Source of the DNA: Saposhnikovia divaricata
Lineage: Eukaryota; Streptophyta; Magnoliopsida; Apiales; Apiaceae
Reading direction: 5' to 3'
DNA length: 64,000 bases
Assembly: GCA_036435485.1 (NCBI GenBank)
Contig: CM071599.1
Location: forward strand, 204,885,178-204,949,177
Within the stretch, counting starts at the first letter, position 1; each line of letters starts with the position of its first letter. Under the pieces are notes generated by a model, which was not told the DNA's origin, searched no databases, and was given only the letters and a program-made list of their open reading frames with translations. Shown one piece after another: positions 36,531-48,500 of this stretch. A program made the translations under genes and the position numbers.

Positions 36531-37486
36531 AGCTATATTTTGAAACATCCCAAAAAGGTAAAAAATGAGTGGGGAATATAAAAAGGAGGGAAATCATTTC
36601 CACATTTGCTTTGCTTCATGACCTTAAATTAAATCTGTATTAAAAAATGTGGGGTACATGAAAAGTTAGTTAAATATGAAACAAGATATAGCACAAACCA
36701 TTGGAGACATGTTGTTATTTTAGCACCAAAAACTACTTTTTAATGCTATATTATATCAATAGCTCCATCTTTTTTAGCATAACCATTGGCCTCGCTCTTA
36801 CAAGCCTTTTTGATTATTTACTTTTTCTTTATTTTACTAGTAAAACATTGTTACTTCAACCAACATTTTGTTCTCATTCCCTTTAAAAAATATACCCCCT
36901 CTGCTAAAATACTTTGTCCTTTTTAATTTTTTACACTATTCATTATAAGCGATTGACTACTAATTTATACATAATTTATAAGATAAAATATAATCATGAG
37001 TGATTTTTATTGATTCGTATTTGTGAGTACTTTAATACAGTGAAATTTTTATATTTAATACTAATATGAAATTAAAGATATTAACGATTAAAAGTGTGCA
37101 TTAGCAAACGTGTTCAATAAAAATGGAAAAAGTATTATGAGAAGGAGGGAATATATATTTTTTAATATAATCAATGGTTCATCATTTCCCAAAAAGCTAC
37201 TACTATAACATTTTAAAACTGTACATTTACTATTATATAGGAGTATATATTTATCATTTTATCTCTACAAGCCTACCTCACTGGCATAGCACATCCAAAT
37301 GCAAAGTAAATCCCAAACGCAAGAGAGGTCCAAAACCAAGAAACCTTTTCGAGTAAAGAGAATCAAGAAAACCAATACAACCCTCCATTCTTTACAAGCA
37401 CTTTAGTCCAAATACTCCTCCACACCTATCATAATCATACCATGATTTGAAAATCTACAAACAAAAAATAATTTAAGCTCCAGAAA

Positions 37487-38677
37487 ATGAGCTTACCCAA
37501 AACACCCTTTCCCATTCTATCTCTTTTCTTGGTAATCTTTGCAAATCTTGAACTTTTAGCAGAACCTAAATCTGCACCAGATTACAACACATTGGTATAC
37601 AAAGGCTGTGCAAAACAATCTTTATCAGATCCAACTGGGATTTACTCCCAAGCCATTTCAACACTTTTTGGAACCCTGGTTTCACAATCTTCAAAAACAA
37701 GATTCTATAAAACCACAACTGGTAGTTCTCAAACTACCATCAGTGGCCTTTTTCAATGTAGAGGAGATTTATCAAATGTGGACTGTTATAACTGTGTTAG
37801 TAGGCTCCCTATCCTCACTGACAAGCTTTGTGGCAAGCCTGTTGCTGCAAGAGTCCAGCTTATGGGTTGCTACATGATGTACCAAGTTGCTGGATTTGCT
37901 GATGTATCTGGACTCGAACTTCTGTACAAGACTTGTGGAAGTACAAATGTGGGTGGGAGTGGATTTGAAGAGAGGAGAGATACAGCTTTTTCGACATTGG
38001 AAAGTGGAGTGACAAGTGGGAATGGATTTTATGCAACTAGTTATGGATCTATGTATGTTTTAGGACAATGTCAAGGAGATTTAGGGACTTCTGATTGTGG
38101 TAGTTGTGTAAGAACTGCAGTTCAAAGAGCTCAAGTTGAATGTGGTAGCTCTAGTTCTGGACAAATCTATCTTCATATGTGCTTTATTACTTATAGTTCC
38201 AATGGGGCGCCTAAAAGGTCATCACCTTCTTCATATTCATCTCCATATAACCCTTCTTCCTCTTCATCAGGTAATGTTGCTTGCATATTCACAACTTTTC
38301 GATGTTTTTCGTAAACTAATTAGGTTTTTGAGCCTTCAAAACTAGTTAAAGTTGAATGGGGTTTGCTACTTGATTAATGTAGATACACAGCAAGATACAG
38401 GGAAGACAGTGGCAATTATATTAGGAGGGGCAGCAGGAGTGGGATTTCTAATTATATGTTTGCTATTTGCTAGAAGTTTATTAAAGAAACATGATGGTAA
38501 GTCAATAACTTATACATCACTGAACTCTTAAAATATGTACCTAAATAAATTTGCATTAGTTTTTCGGGGAATTTTCAAACGAACAATTTCAACGAAATCT
38601 TTCAATTTCTTGTTAGTTCACTTGTTGATGGTGTTGTGTTGATTTTCTTTTAATTTTGTGTGTGTGCAGATTATTGA
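37487..38677 (+). CDS. Plasmodesmata-located-protein-type receptor-like protein (two DUF26 domains, one membrane span)
   Basis: PDLPs are single-pass membrane proteins of plasmodesmata that affect cell-to-cell traffic and defence. The predicted exons are 37487-38270, 38383-38496 and 38670-38677, all with GT/AG borders, giving about 301 residues, the usual length. An N-terminal hydrophobic signal peptide (about residues 1-26) is followed by two DUF26 (Gnk2-type) domains with the C-X8-C-X2-C pattern: CRGDLSNVDCYNC and CQGDLGTSDCGSC. A Ser/Pro-rich linker follows. Exon 2 encodes a glycine-rich membrane span (TVAIILGGAAGVGFLIICLL) and a short basic tail. The last coding exon is only 8 bases. Exon 1 read through its intron stops after 275 codons. 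The gene looks intact. The exact PDLP paralogue cannot be named by eye. Confidence 0.88.
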
Positions 38678-39422
38678 TAAATGAGGATGGCTTTTGGCAG
38701 AATGTTATGTTCAATTTTGAGGTGGATTCTTTCCTTCATTTCTTATTGTTATAAAAGAGATCAATAGAGGGGGGAAAGAGGTTTTTGTGATGAGGAGAAA
38801 GGAGATTGAGAGGAGGATTGGAGTCAAAATGTATTAATGGGGGAGATTTAATTATGGGGATAGATATGAAATGAGCAGAGTTGAATATTGAAATAGAAAT
38901 GGCAGATTGTAATTTTTTATTGCAGAGTAAAACAAACAAGAACAAGTAAAAGAATGAATGTTTGTCAAAAGGTAAACGAAAATGGAAAAGACTAACAAGT
39001 GGTACGACAGTACTAAATGAATTTTGGCCTTTTAATTTGTTGAATGCATTTGCATGTTCTTTTTCAATTTTCATGTCTTGAATAATTGATCTTTCATACC
39101 CCTCAAATTCCATTCTTTCTAGAAAACCAAGCCCTGTTCTTGCATGTGAGACCTTTTAACATATAAGTTTAGGTGGGCACACATTAAAAAAATCGTAAAT
39201 AATATACTACATGATGCTGGTACAAGCACTAATCGCAGTATTAAGTTATTAACTATTAAGCCAGCAGTTAAAATTCAAAAGCTGCTGCAGTGAAACTGAG
39301 AAATTCAAGGTTCTGATAATACATACTATTACATATTCCTACATTACATATACATACATAGATAGTAGTAGATATACATAAAAAGAAGACCAGAGAACCT
39401 CTCCCTCCTCCTCTGCTGTCTG
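38678..39422. other. 3' flank of the PDLP-type gene
   Basis: This probably includes the 3' untranslated region. A 125-residue - strand open frame at 38736-39113 overlaps it but has no recognisable domain and mainly reflects purine-rich + strand sequence, so I do not call it a gene. Confidence 0.5.
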
Positions 39423-39596
39423 CTAAATGCTGCAGCTAAACGAGTGGGCGCCAGTTGTCTTGTAGGAGACTTGATCTTGTTGGTCTATTACATCCAAAAT
39501 TTCACAGCTTGTTTCTGGTCCTACTTCCTTTTTAGACACAAGTATGGTTTTAAGGCAACTCTCTAAGAGTTCTACAATTGAAGGACTAATGACGTG
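39423..39596 (-). pseudogene. Possible terminal exon of an unidentified gene
   Basis: On the - strand, an acceptor-like ATATATTAG is followed by 57 sense codons and a TAG (39423-39425). The predicted peptide has protein-like composition (it contains SIVELLESCLK and SCEILDVIDQQDQ) and no internal stop, but no start codon. I do not recognise the family. It could be the last exon of a gene whose upstream exons were lost or displaced, or a chance open frame. Confidence 0.3.
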
Positions 39597-40029
39597 CTAA
39601 TATATAAGTGGAGGATTAATGATGCAGAATGACACTTCAAAAGACCTAAATTTTTTTGGATAGGGCAAATATTAGAAGCACTGAAAGCCCAATTATTGGA
39701 AAAATTCTAAACTTCCCAGTTGCATTTTGTGCCGTAACATGAGTCTATGATGCATGTTTATGCTATGATCTTGTAGTTCCCTTCACGAACAAAAGCCCCA
39801 TTGTGCGTCTCGAGCTCCATTAATTATTAAAAATAAATCTCACGGGGTATCGAAGCCTTCAATCAATGTGTTCAGAAATTTCCACAGCATGATCTCATAA
39901 CTATCTTAAACTTTAACTCAGAAAACAAATGGAAGTCATTGCAGGGCCAAAGAACCTGGTGATAACTATTTAAATCACTTATGCAGGAATCTGAAATACA
40001 AAATCTGTATAAGACATGTATGATCTCAC

Positions 40030-40104
40030 CAGAGCTTGCAATGTGTTTAAATTAATAGCTGTTTCTTGATTGTAATATCCTCAGAATTTTCATCAACCTT
40101 TGCC
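40030..40104 (-). pseudogene. Possible internal exon of an unidentified gene
   Basis: On the - strand a 75-bp segment lies between an acceptor-like CTTGCAG and a donor-like CTG/GTGAGATC. It reads AKVDENSEDITIKKQ in one frame and INLNTLQAL in a second, so a one-base loss may have broken it. It lies between the exon-like stretch at 39423 and the PPR pseudogene and could belong with either. Confidence 0.25.
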
Positions 40105-40316
40105 CTGCAAGTTTCTCACCATTTAAAAGATGTCAATGACAAATGACTCACTTTTTTATCAACCTTAAACTGGGGAATCTCAAAACAGCATTTTTATCGG
40201 ATTGGATGGATATGTTTTTGGATTCAGAAAAGTGAAAACACATTATCACCTTCACTTATCAAGCAATATGCTAAACGAAATAATATGTCCTAAAACAATT
40301 CATAGTTCATATATTT

Positions 40317-41614
40317 CTATGCAATGAACTCTAGGCTTTCTAACTTGAGAACATTCTCCCCAGCAATCTCACCCACCTCTAGATTCTTGTGTATTCTACA
40401 TGCTCCAAGTAAAGCTCCCCAGACACTTGACGGAACTTCAACTCCATCAGCTCTCATTTGATCCAAAATAGTCAGTGCGTCTTTTATAAATCCATATTTA
40501 CCTAAGAGATCAACGATACAAGTATAATGCTCATTTGTTGGCTTTACATGACACTCATTTTTCATGAAATTGAAGAAGTATTTACCTTGTTCTACTAGTC
40601 CTGCATGGCTACAGGCAGATAGTACCCCTATAAAGGTTATATGATTAGGCTCTGCTTCTGTCATTCTCATCTGTCTAAACATCTCTAAAGCTTCCTCACC
40701 ATGCCCGTGACAAGCTAATCCACATATTATAGAATTCCAGGAAATAATGTCACGTTTGCGCATACAAGAGAACTCTATCAAGGCAGAGTCCATGTTTCCG
40801 GATCTAGCATACATTGTAATTAATGCATTAGAAGCTGATATAAAATGTTCTATTCCAATCTTAATTACTTGGGCATGAGCTTGCTTCCCTAGCTCTAAGG
40901 ATGGCAAATTTGAGCATATCGTAAGGACACTAGTAAATGTAGCTTCATCGACAGAGACATTTTCCTTTCGCATTTTAATATATAGTTTGATGCCATCCTC
41001 CCCATGATCATTTTCCCCTAATCCAAATATTGTAGCATTCCACGCTGTTGTATCACGAAGTGCCATCAATTCGAATACTTTCACAGCATTCTCAACCTCG
41101 CCTATGTCGAAGTAACCTAAAATCAAATTCGTATGTGATACAACGTCTTGGAACGGAGTCTTCTCAAGAAGTGCATGAGCTTCTTTCACAAGTCCATTCC
41201 TTACTAGACCCAAAAAGACAGAGTTCCAGGATCTATTACACTTTTCAGGCATTTCACTAAATAGCCTCAAAGCATTATGAATCCTACTACTGCTGACCAA
41301 TCCATTTATCATATCATACCAAGACTTCCAATCCTTCCCTGGCATCTTATGAAACAAAACTTCAGCAATCCCGGCATTCCCAACTTTTATATACCCCTCT
41401 ATCATTGTATTCTAAGCTTGAACATCTCGAACAGGCATATCATCAAAACATCTCCGAGCTTCAACAATCCGTCCTGCATTAACAAGTCCCGACATGATAA
41501 CAGTCCACGACACAACGTCCCTCGTACCCATTTCACCAAACAACTTCTCAGCCAAATCCAATTCTTGAATATTCACTAAACCAGCAATCACTAAATTCCA
41601 AGAAATCACATTCT
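40317..41614 (-). pseudogene. Pentatricopeptide-repeat (PPR, PLS type) gene fragment, split by element C
   Basis: PPR proteins bind organellar RNA for editing, splicing or stability. The frame contains consecutive PPR motifs with the usual SWNxxIxGL and A(L/V)xxFxxM signatures over about 430 codons (for example DVVSWTVIMSGL, DTTAWNATIFGL, DIISWNSIICGL). It ends in the start of an E-type extension (SVWGALLGACRIHKNLEVGE). Two defects are visible. One is an in-frame TAG at about 41412 where the motif expects tryptophan. The other is an early stop at 40317-40319, just after the E-domain start. At 41614 the frame is cut by the LTR of element C, and the 5' half is not in the window. It is a pseudogene and the anchor of the right-hand nest. 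Confidence 0.88.
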
Positions 41615-42097
41615 TGTTGGGGAATAGGGTGATAACTTGGATTTTTCTGAAGTCGTGCGAACACTTTCAGATTGAAGTTATTTGTGGTTCACCCAAATAA
41701 TTCAACCGAATAAAGTCAGAAATTCTGCAAGAAGAGAGAATGTATTTTGTTGTGAATTTTAAAATGAACCGGTACTAAAAATGATCAATGCAACACTTAT
41801 CTATAGATGTTAACAGATGTGTCTTTTGCCAATAGACACATCTCAAGATGTGTCTTTTGCCAAAAGACATATCTCATTCCAACAGTCATGTCTAATGCCA
41901 ATAGACACATCTCAAGATGTGTCTTTTCCAATAGACACACCTCATCCGATGCCAATAGACATGTCTCATAAGCAATAATACTGAAATTACAATAAACTCG
42001 AACAAAACATGCACTCCGCACTCTCCCGACTTGTTCGATGTAATATTATGATTACATTGATCAACTAGCCAATCCAATTACACTAAAATATCCAACA
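41615..42097 (-). mobile_element. 3' LTR of element C
   Basis: On the - strand it starts TGTTGGATATTTTAGTG and ends TATTCCCCAACA. It contains an array of hairpins made of AGATGTGTCT and AGACACATCT: perfect 10-bp arms at 41815-41824 and 41834-41843 with a 9-base loop, and variant copies to about 41970. The PPR sequence abuts its left end. Confidence 0.9.
41815..41970 (-). repeat. Dyad motif array in the element C LTR
   Basis: Five or six half-sites of AGATGTGTCTTTTGCCAATAG type and their complements are arranged as adjacent hairpins. The motif is unrelated to those in the other elements of the window. Confidence 0.75.
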
Positions 42098-42114
42098 ATC
42101 CTCCCCCATTTTAG
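42098..42114 (-). other. Polypurine tract of element C
   Basis: Read on the - strand it is CTAAAATGGGGGAGGAT, directly before the 3' LTR. Confidence 0.85.
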
Positions 42115-42612
42115 CGTAATCCATGATTAACTAAACAAAATCACAACAAACAATAAACTTATGCATGAATGAAATATTGTGACGATTGAATTTCACATTA
42201 GTATATTACACATTCCAAATATTCGAATACCAAGGTGTCACTATGGATTGAACCTTCGTTATTCATAGTGAATACATGAAGATAATATACACATAAATTT
42301 ACATTCTCAAATGTTCTTACTTGACACTATATTTTACTAGCCTAGTGTCCAATCCTTCTCAAGCATATCAAAGCCAAGTCCAAGCTTCTTGAAGCGGCTA
42401 AACTTCATGCTCAAATAGGTAGCTATTTTATTCTCGCACCTGCATATGCAATTTTTCAAAAGAACTATTAAGAAGATAAACTTCAGCCTCCCTATCTTGC
42501 AGGTCTGAACACATACCTTGGGATGATACTTTAATGTGTTCCAATCTCTAAATGTTAAGCTTTCCACATTGAATTCAGCACCTAATGTCATATTAGATGG
42601 GAATTTGGTATC

Positions 42613-43877
42613 TCAACATGAGAGGTTATTGATGGACTTTAATCCCATCCCTACAGCCGACTTGTGCACAAGATCTCTACTCAACCCTTTGGTAAGATGA
42701 TCGGCTAAATTATGTTGAGTTCTTATAAACTCCACTGATATAACACCATGCGTGATAAGCTCACGAATCATGCTGTGTCTAACACCCAAGTGTCTAGACT
42801 TCCTTTTGAACACTTGTCTATAAGCATTAGACAAGGCAGACTCACTATCACATCTGATAGATATGGGTGATATCGGTTTAGGCCACAATGGAATCTCATA
42901 AATCAGATTTCTTAGCCATTCAACTTCTTTACCAGCCACTGATAATGCCACAAATTCAGATTCCATTGTTGAATCAGTAATGCAACTCTGTTTCTTTGAT
43001 GCCCAAGAGATAACACCTCCTCCAAGAAGGAATACACATCCACTTGTGGAAGAATGATCTTCCTTATTGGAAATCCAACTTGCATTTGAATGACCTTCAA
43101 AAACCGAAGGAAATCCAGTATATGTCAAACCATAATCCATGGTTCCTTTTAAGTACTTGAACACTCGGCTTAAGGCCTGCCAATGATGTGAACTTGGTTT
43201 GCTAGTATACCTACTAAGCTTTCCAACAGCATAGGCAATATCTGGCCTAGTGCTTATCATGGCATACATAAGACTACCAATAGCCCTTGAGTATTCAAGT
43301 TGAGATACTGCAACACCAGTATTAGGTAGGAGCTTAATACTAGGATCAAGAGGAGTGCTAACGGGAGAACAATCCTTAAAGTTAAATCTTTTCAGAATCT
43401 TCTCAATATAATGAGAATGAGAAATTGAAATACCATTGTTCTCACGCTTGATCCTTATACCAAGAATCACCTCAGCCTCCCCCATGTCTTTCATATTCAT
43501 ATCAAAATTAGATGACAAGAACTTCTTGGTTTTATCCACTTGATTTTGGTCAGTGCCAAAAATCAACATGTCATCCACATATAAACAAATTATAACTCCT
43601 TTACCAGAAACATCAAATTTGCTATATACACACTTGTCTGCTTGGTTGAGAAAATAACCGTTAGACAAGACCACAGTATCAAATTTATCATGCCAATCCT
43701 TCGGTGCTTGTTTCAGACCATAAATTTATTTCTTCAATTTACACACCTTGTTCTCACAACCAGGCATAACAAACCCTTCGGGTTGTTTCATATAAATCTC
43801 TTCATCTAATTCACCATTCAAGAATGCAGTTTTCACATCCATTTGGTGAATGACAAGGTTGTGTATAGCAGCAAGTG
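42613..43877 (-). pseudogene. Element C reverse transcriptase and RNase H
   Basis: On the - strand this part runs from MDVKTAFLNGELDEE (about 43840) through YGLKQAP and the YVDD catalytic motif (43570-43581) to RNase H with SNASW, MESEFVALS and CDSESAL, and a stop at 42613. An open frame without interruption starts at 43674. Upstream of it a TAA lies near 43725, in the KLKK.IYGLKQAP region, and another near 43880. The usual RNase H aspartate of SDADW is asparagine here (SNAS), a probable inactivating change. Confidence 0.87.
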
Positions 43878-45562
43878 CTATTTACAACCTAATAGTGGAG
43901 GTTCTAGCAACAGGAGCATATTATCAAAATAATCAATCCCTTCTTTTTGTCTAAAGCCTTGGATAACCAATCTGGATTTAAACTTATCTATGGTACCGTC
44001 CACCTTCATTTTTCTCTTGAATATCCATCTGTTTCCCAATGCTTTACAGCCGGGGGGCAGATCACTCAATTCCCAAGTATTATTATTCATGATAGAATCC
44101 ATTTCATCTTGGATAACTTCTTTCCAGAATGCAACATCCCTAGATTTCATAGCTTCACTAAAAGTTTTTGGATCCTCCTCAATAACAAAACAATATTGGT
44201 ATTGATATTCAATTTCATCTCTAGAGCCTTCCTCTAGATAAAGATGAAAGTCATCTCCAAAAGACTTCGCTTTTCTAGCTCTAGTGCTTCTCCTTGGTTC
44301 AGACGGTCCATTCACATCTTCAGTAGAAACTGAGTTCCTACTAGAAGAATTCTGAAGCATGTCCCTTGGTCTAGGTATAGATGTAAATCTGTTTTCATCA
44401 AATATAGCATCTCTTGACTCGATAATTGAGTTCACAGATACATAGTCATTGAATTCTAACACATAGAATCTATATGCTATGGAATGCTCAGCATAACCAA
44501 CAAATATGCAATCTATACCTCGTTCACCCAAGTTTCTTCTTTTGGGTTCAGTGAGTCTTACAACTGCTCTACATCCCCAAACTCTCAGAAAACTCAATTT
44601 TGGTGACTCTTTATACCAAAGTTCATAAGGGGTAATCTTATTCTTCTTACTAGGAATTCGATTCAATAAATGACAGGCTGTCAACATAGCCTCACCCCAA
44701 AATCCCTCACTCAAACCCGAGTAGGATAACAAGGAATTAACCATTTCTTTCAAAGTCCTATTCTTTCTCTCTGCCACACCATTTTGCTGTGGTGTATAAG
44801 GAGCCGTGGTTTGATGTATTATACCAGTAGATTGAAAATAAACCGGATCATAATACTCACCTCCTCTATCAGTACGTAGATTTTTAATCATGGTACTTTG
44901 ATGTAGCTCTACTTCTTCTTTATAAATTTTAAAGAAGTCAAGAGCTTCATCCTTAGCATGCAATAAATATACATAGCAATATCTAGTAGCATCATCAATA
45001 AAAGTAACCACATACTTTTTATTTCCTAATGATGGTGTAGAATGGAAATCACACAAATCACTATGTATTAGTTCTAAAACATCAGATACCCTATTAACCT
45101 CCTTAAAGGGCATTCTTGTTATCTTTGTTAACATGCATGTTTTACATTTTTCATAGTTCAAATCAATAGCAGGTATGATACTCATTTTAGACATATCCGT
45201 GATTCTTTTATAATGTACATGTCCTAGTCTAGCATGCCATAATTCTGGTTTGTTCAAATTATTGCTAGTACTAGTAGAAGCCATGCAAGCAGAATCGTCA
45301 TTAAATGGAGTATTTACATTCAACATAAACATACCATTACACAAATAGCCAAAGCCAACAAAAGAGCCATGTTTTGACAATATATATTTGTCACTTTCAT
45401 AAACTTGTTTATATCCACAATTGTTCAATACAACACCAAACAAAAGATTCTTCCGAATCCCAGGAACATACAACACTTTATTTAACAATATACATTTGCC
45501 AGAAGTAAAAACTATCTTGACATTTCCTAGTCCTTTTATCGGTTCAGTTGCAATATTTTCCA
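43878..45562 (-). pseudogene. Element C protease end, integrase and reverse transcriptase start
   Basis: The frame begins at the D junction within the protease/GAG-pre-integrase region (LYVPGIRKNLL). It has the HHCC zinc site (WHARLGH...CKTCMLTK), the integrase core with LIHSDLCDF, RTDRGGEY and PQQNGVAERKNRT, the copia C-terminal region, and the start of reverse transcriptase (WKEVIQDEMDSI...GCKALGNRWIFK). It ends at 43878 because a one-base deletion near 43925, in the DTYAPVAR region, shifts the frame. The ATG at 45563 of the apparent open frame is at the element D junction and is not a natural start. Confidence 0.87.
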
Positions 45563-48500
45563 TGATAGGTCCCGTAAGAGGGCTATATTAAGCTAGAAGG
45601 GGGGTTGAATAGCTTAATTACCAATTTAAAAATTATTATGGCGTTTTAAAATAATTTTCCCTTTTTTTAAAACTTTACCGAGTCGTTATGCAGTTTATAA
45701 GTGCAGAAATAAAAGACAAGGAAGGAAAATACCACACAGGAGATTTTATCCTGGTTCGCGATGGCGCAACCCCTAATGGATTCACTCACCCCTACTCCAG
45801 TCCACGAGCTCCTCTCCGGACTCGAGATTTTCCCTTAAAAATAACTCGCTCCTTTAGTAGGCGGAGCGCGGAGAAGCCTTTACAACCCTATAAATATTGG
45901 TCTTGGTACGTATCTCCGAGACACTACCTCACAATAAATATAAAAACCCACAAGACTCGTCTTGGGTTGTAACTCCCCGTTACACCCTCAAAGTCGTTGT
46001 GAAAAACCTACACAACTTATCTTAGACAGCAACTCCCCGCTACTTCTTCAAAGTTGATGTAGAACCTTTGGTGTAGTCTTTGAATTCCTCGCTTTTGCCG
46101 GTCTTGGATCTTAGATGAAAGGTCTTGGGTCTTTCCTCTTCTTCACGGTGCAAAGGCCACTAACTCCCCGCTAGTGCCTAGGACTTGGGTCTTAGAACGA
46201 GAATCACCTCACTTCAACTTCACCTCACTACAAAACTAAGAAAACAATATCTACGAAACAAACCGTAATATAAAGATAAGTTTGGACTTAATATGTCCTA
46301 AGTTGACTATAATATTCTTACCCGAATATTAATTATTATAAGTTCAATAAGCCTTGTTTGCTTATGACTTTAGGTATATTCTTTATTCGATATGACTTGT
46401 AGATCGAAGAATACTTTTAATACAATACTCCGTTTAAATGAGATTTAAATATATCTCGGAGTTTGTATATTAAGTCCTTTAAGCTCGTAGGCTTATAAGG
46501 CTTATAATCGTATACTTTGATTCGTCTTTTTGTTAAGATCGAAGTATACTTAAAATTACTTCTTTATTGAAAATACGTCTATTTTCGAAGTAATATATAA
46601 ATCAAGTCCTTGTATATGCTTTATAGATTAAGGATCTTGGATGAACAACTTCTCGTTCGATATAGTCTTGATTAGACTATTCGTATTTTTATATTTAAAC
46701 GAGAGTGTTATAATTTTACTGTAACAATTTGCACTTTAATATTAATTTGGCCAATTAAACACAACACACAAATATAACACACACGTGCAGAAAAGTAGCT
46801 CACTTTATCTATAGGATAAAATGAGGGCCGCTATTATGCGTTAAATTAGTGCGGAAAGTAAAATCACTCACAAGTGTGAGGACGAGAAGAAAAAGTGCGG
46901 AAAATATATAAAAAAGGCTTTCGCCACGCTATTATGCGTTTAAAGTAGTATCACTCACAAGTGTGAGGACGAGAAGAAAAAGTGCGAAAAATATATAAAT
47001 AGAAGCTTAACAACTTATTTCCCCCGGAACACTAGAGGTGATAGAAGGGAAACAAATCACGCTTTAGCACAGTTATATATATCACAATAATAAATATTAA
47101 TGGCCAAAGTAAGTGCGTTAAAGTTTTAATTAATGGCTTTTAGATTCTTTTCCCCCCGGAACACTAAGGTGATAGAAGGGAATCAAATCAAGCTCGATGT
47201 ATTATTTGACCGTCGTCAAATATAACCTCTTTTTGAGGTTTTGTAATATTTCGAATCGTTGTTCGAAATTTAATCCTTGTACGGATTTTTATGGTCTTGT
47301 TTAGAGATCCGATATAAGAGCTTAAAGATGAAGAGAAGATGAAGATAGAGAGCTCTTATATGTATAACAATAATGTCGGTTAAGACTCAGATGTGAAGCT
47401 AAATTATTACCACTTTTGGATATTGCCGGAAAAGTTCGCCGGAGGTTCGGCCGGATTTTGGCTTATGGTCGAACTTGGGCAGCCCTTCGGGAGACCGGAT
47501 AGTAGTGGTAGAGGAGCTTGCTTTGTGGGAGAGAGCTTGGTTGGATGAACTAAGCTTTATGGAACAAAAACCTTGTATATATTGTAAGTATATATAAGAG
47601 AGAGAAGCTTTTGAAATGAAGTGGGTGTAGAGAGTGTTTGGATATATTTAGAGAGCTTTCACTTCAAAAATCCCAGCAAGTATTTGGCTTCTTAGCTTGA
47701 AGAAAATGGTTGGGGGAGGGGGTTTATTTATAGGAGGAGTTGGGTGGAAGGAAGGGTGAGGATTAAAGGAAAAAGGAGTGGTTAGGATTGAAAGCACTTG
47801 GATTGATGAGGTGGAAAGTGGTTTTGTGTTTGTTGGGGGTGGTATTGTGTTTCTTTGCAAGTGGGAGTGGTATTCTACACAAATATCCCAGCTGTGTTTT
47901 GAGCTCTAATTAATTGTATCGGACTCGTATCAATTAACGAATAAATACGTAACATATTTCGTTAATTAAATACCCGATTAATACGAAAATTCTCAATAAA
48001 TTATTCTAAAATTATGGAGCATTTAGGAATATCATAAAATTAAATTCTGGAAGTTTTGGTCAATTTTGGTCAACGTTGACTTGGTCAAACGTGGTCAACT
48101 GTGGACCCACTACCTCGATTTTCGTGCCCGGACCAAAATTCTCAGAAAATTACGAAAATTTTATCATGCATAGAAAATAACATTTAAGTGATTCATCTCA
48201 AGTGTCAAGTCATTCTAGCAAGTGGAAGTATTTTATTTGGATTTAATATGATTAAATCAGCTTTCGGTTCCGAATAAAATACGATTGGTCTTTCTATGAA
48301 ATAGATGCATCTTTTGACCAATGTTTTGACTTGAATAAATACTTAGAATATATTTCCTAATATTTATAATAAATTGAGAGTGTAGGAAATATTTTTGAGT
48401 ATTTAAAATAATTTTCTCCGAAAATAGAATAAATTTACGAAGTGGGAGAAAAATTACTTTAAATATCTCTGGCATGAGATAAAAATGAGTATTAATATTC

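Larger units (their letters stand above)
34155..37486. other. AT-rich intergenic DNA upstream of the PDLP-type gene
   Basis: About 3.3 kb of AT-rich DNA has no convincing ORF. It contains an (AT)n tract and an inverted-repeat-rich block (36405-36530), listed separately. The last few hundred bases (about 37100-37486) should hold the promoter and 5' leader of the gene at 37487. Several TATA-like sequences near 37230-37250 cannot be ranked by eye. Confidence 0.55.
41615..45562 (-). mobile_element. Element C: Tork-like Ty1/copia retrotransposon, truncated by element D
   Basis: The - strand element has a 3' LTR (41615-42097), a PPT, reverse transcriptase/RNase H and integrase/protease parts, then stops at the LTR of element D (45563). 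The LTR/PPR junction gives the candidate target bases ATTCT (41610-41614). Its gag, PBS and 5' LTR are beyond the D insertion and not visible. The RT motif LYVDDMLIFG, RTDRGGEY integrase motif and 480-bp LTR with a TGTTGGATA start fit the Tork lineage. Pol has a frameshift and stops. Confidence 0.88.

Noticed and set aside
38736..39113. 125-residue - strand open frame downstream of the PDLP-type gene
   Set aside because: It has no domain, lies antisense to the likely 3' UTR, and has a composition that follows from purine-rich + strand sequence.
47648..47860. 70-residue Pro/Thr-rich - strand open frame in the D LTR
   Set aside because: Low complexity and overlaps the presumed promoter and leader; no support as a gene.
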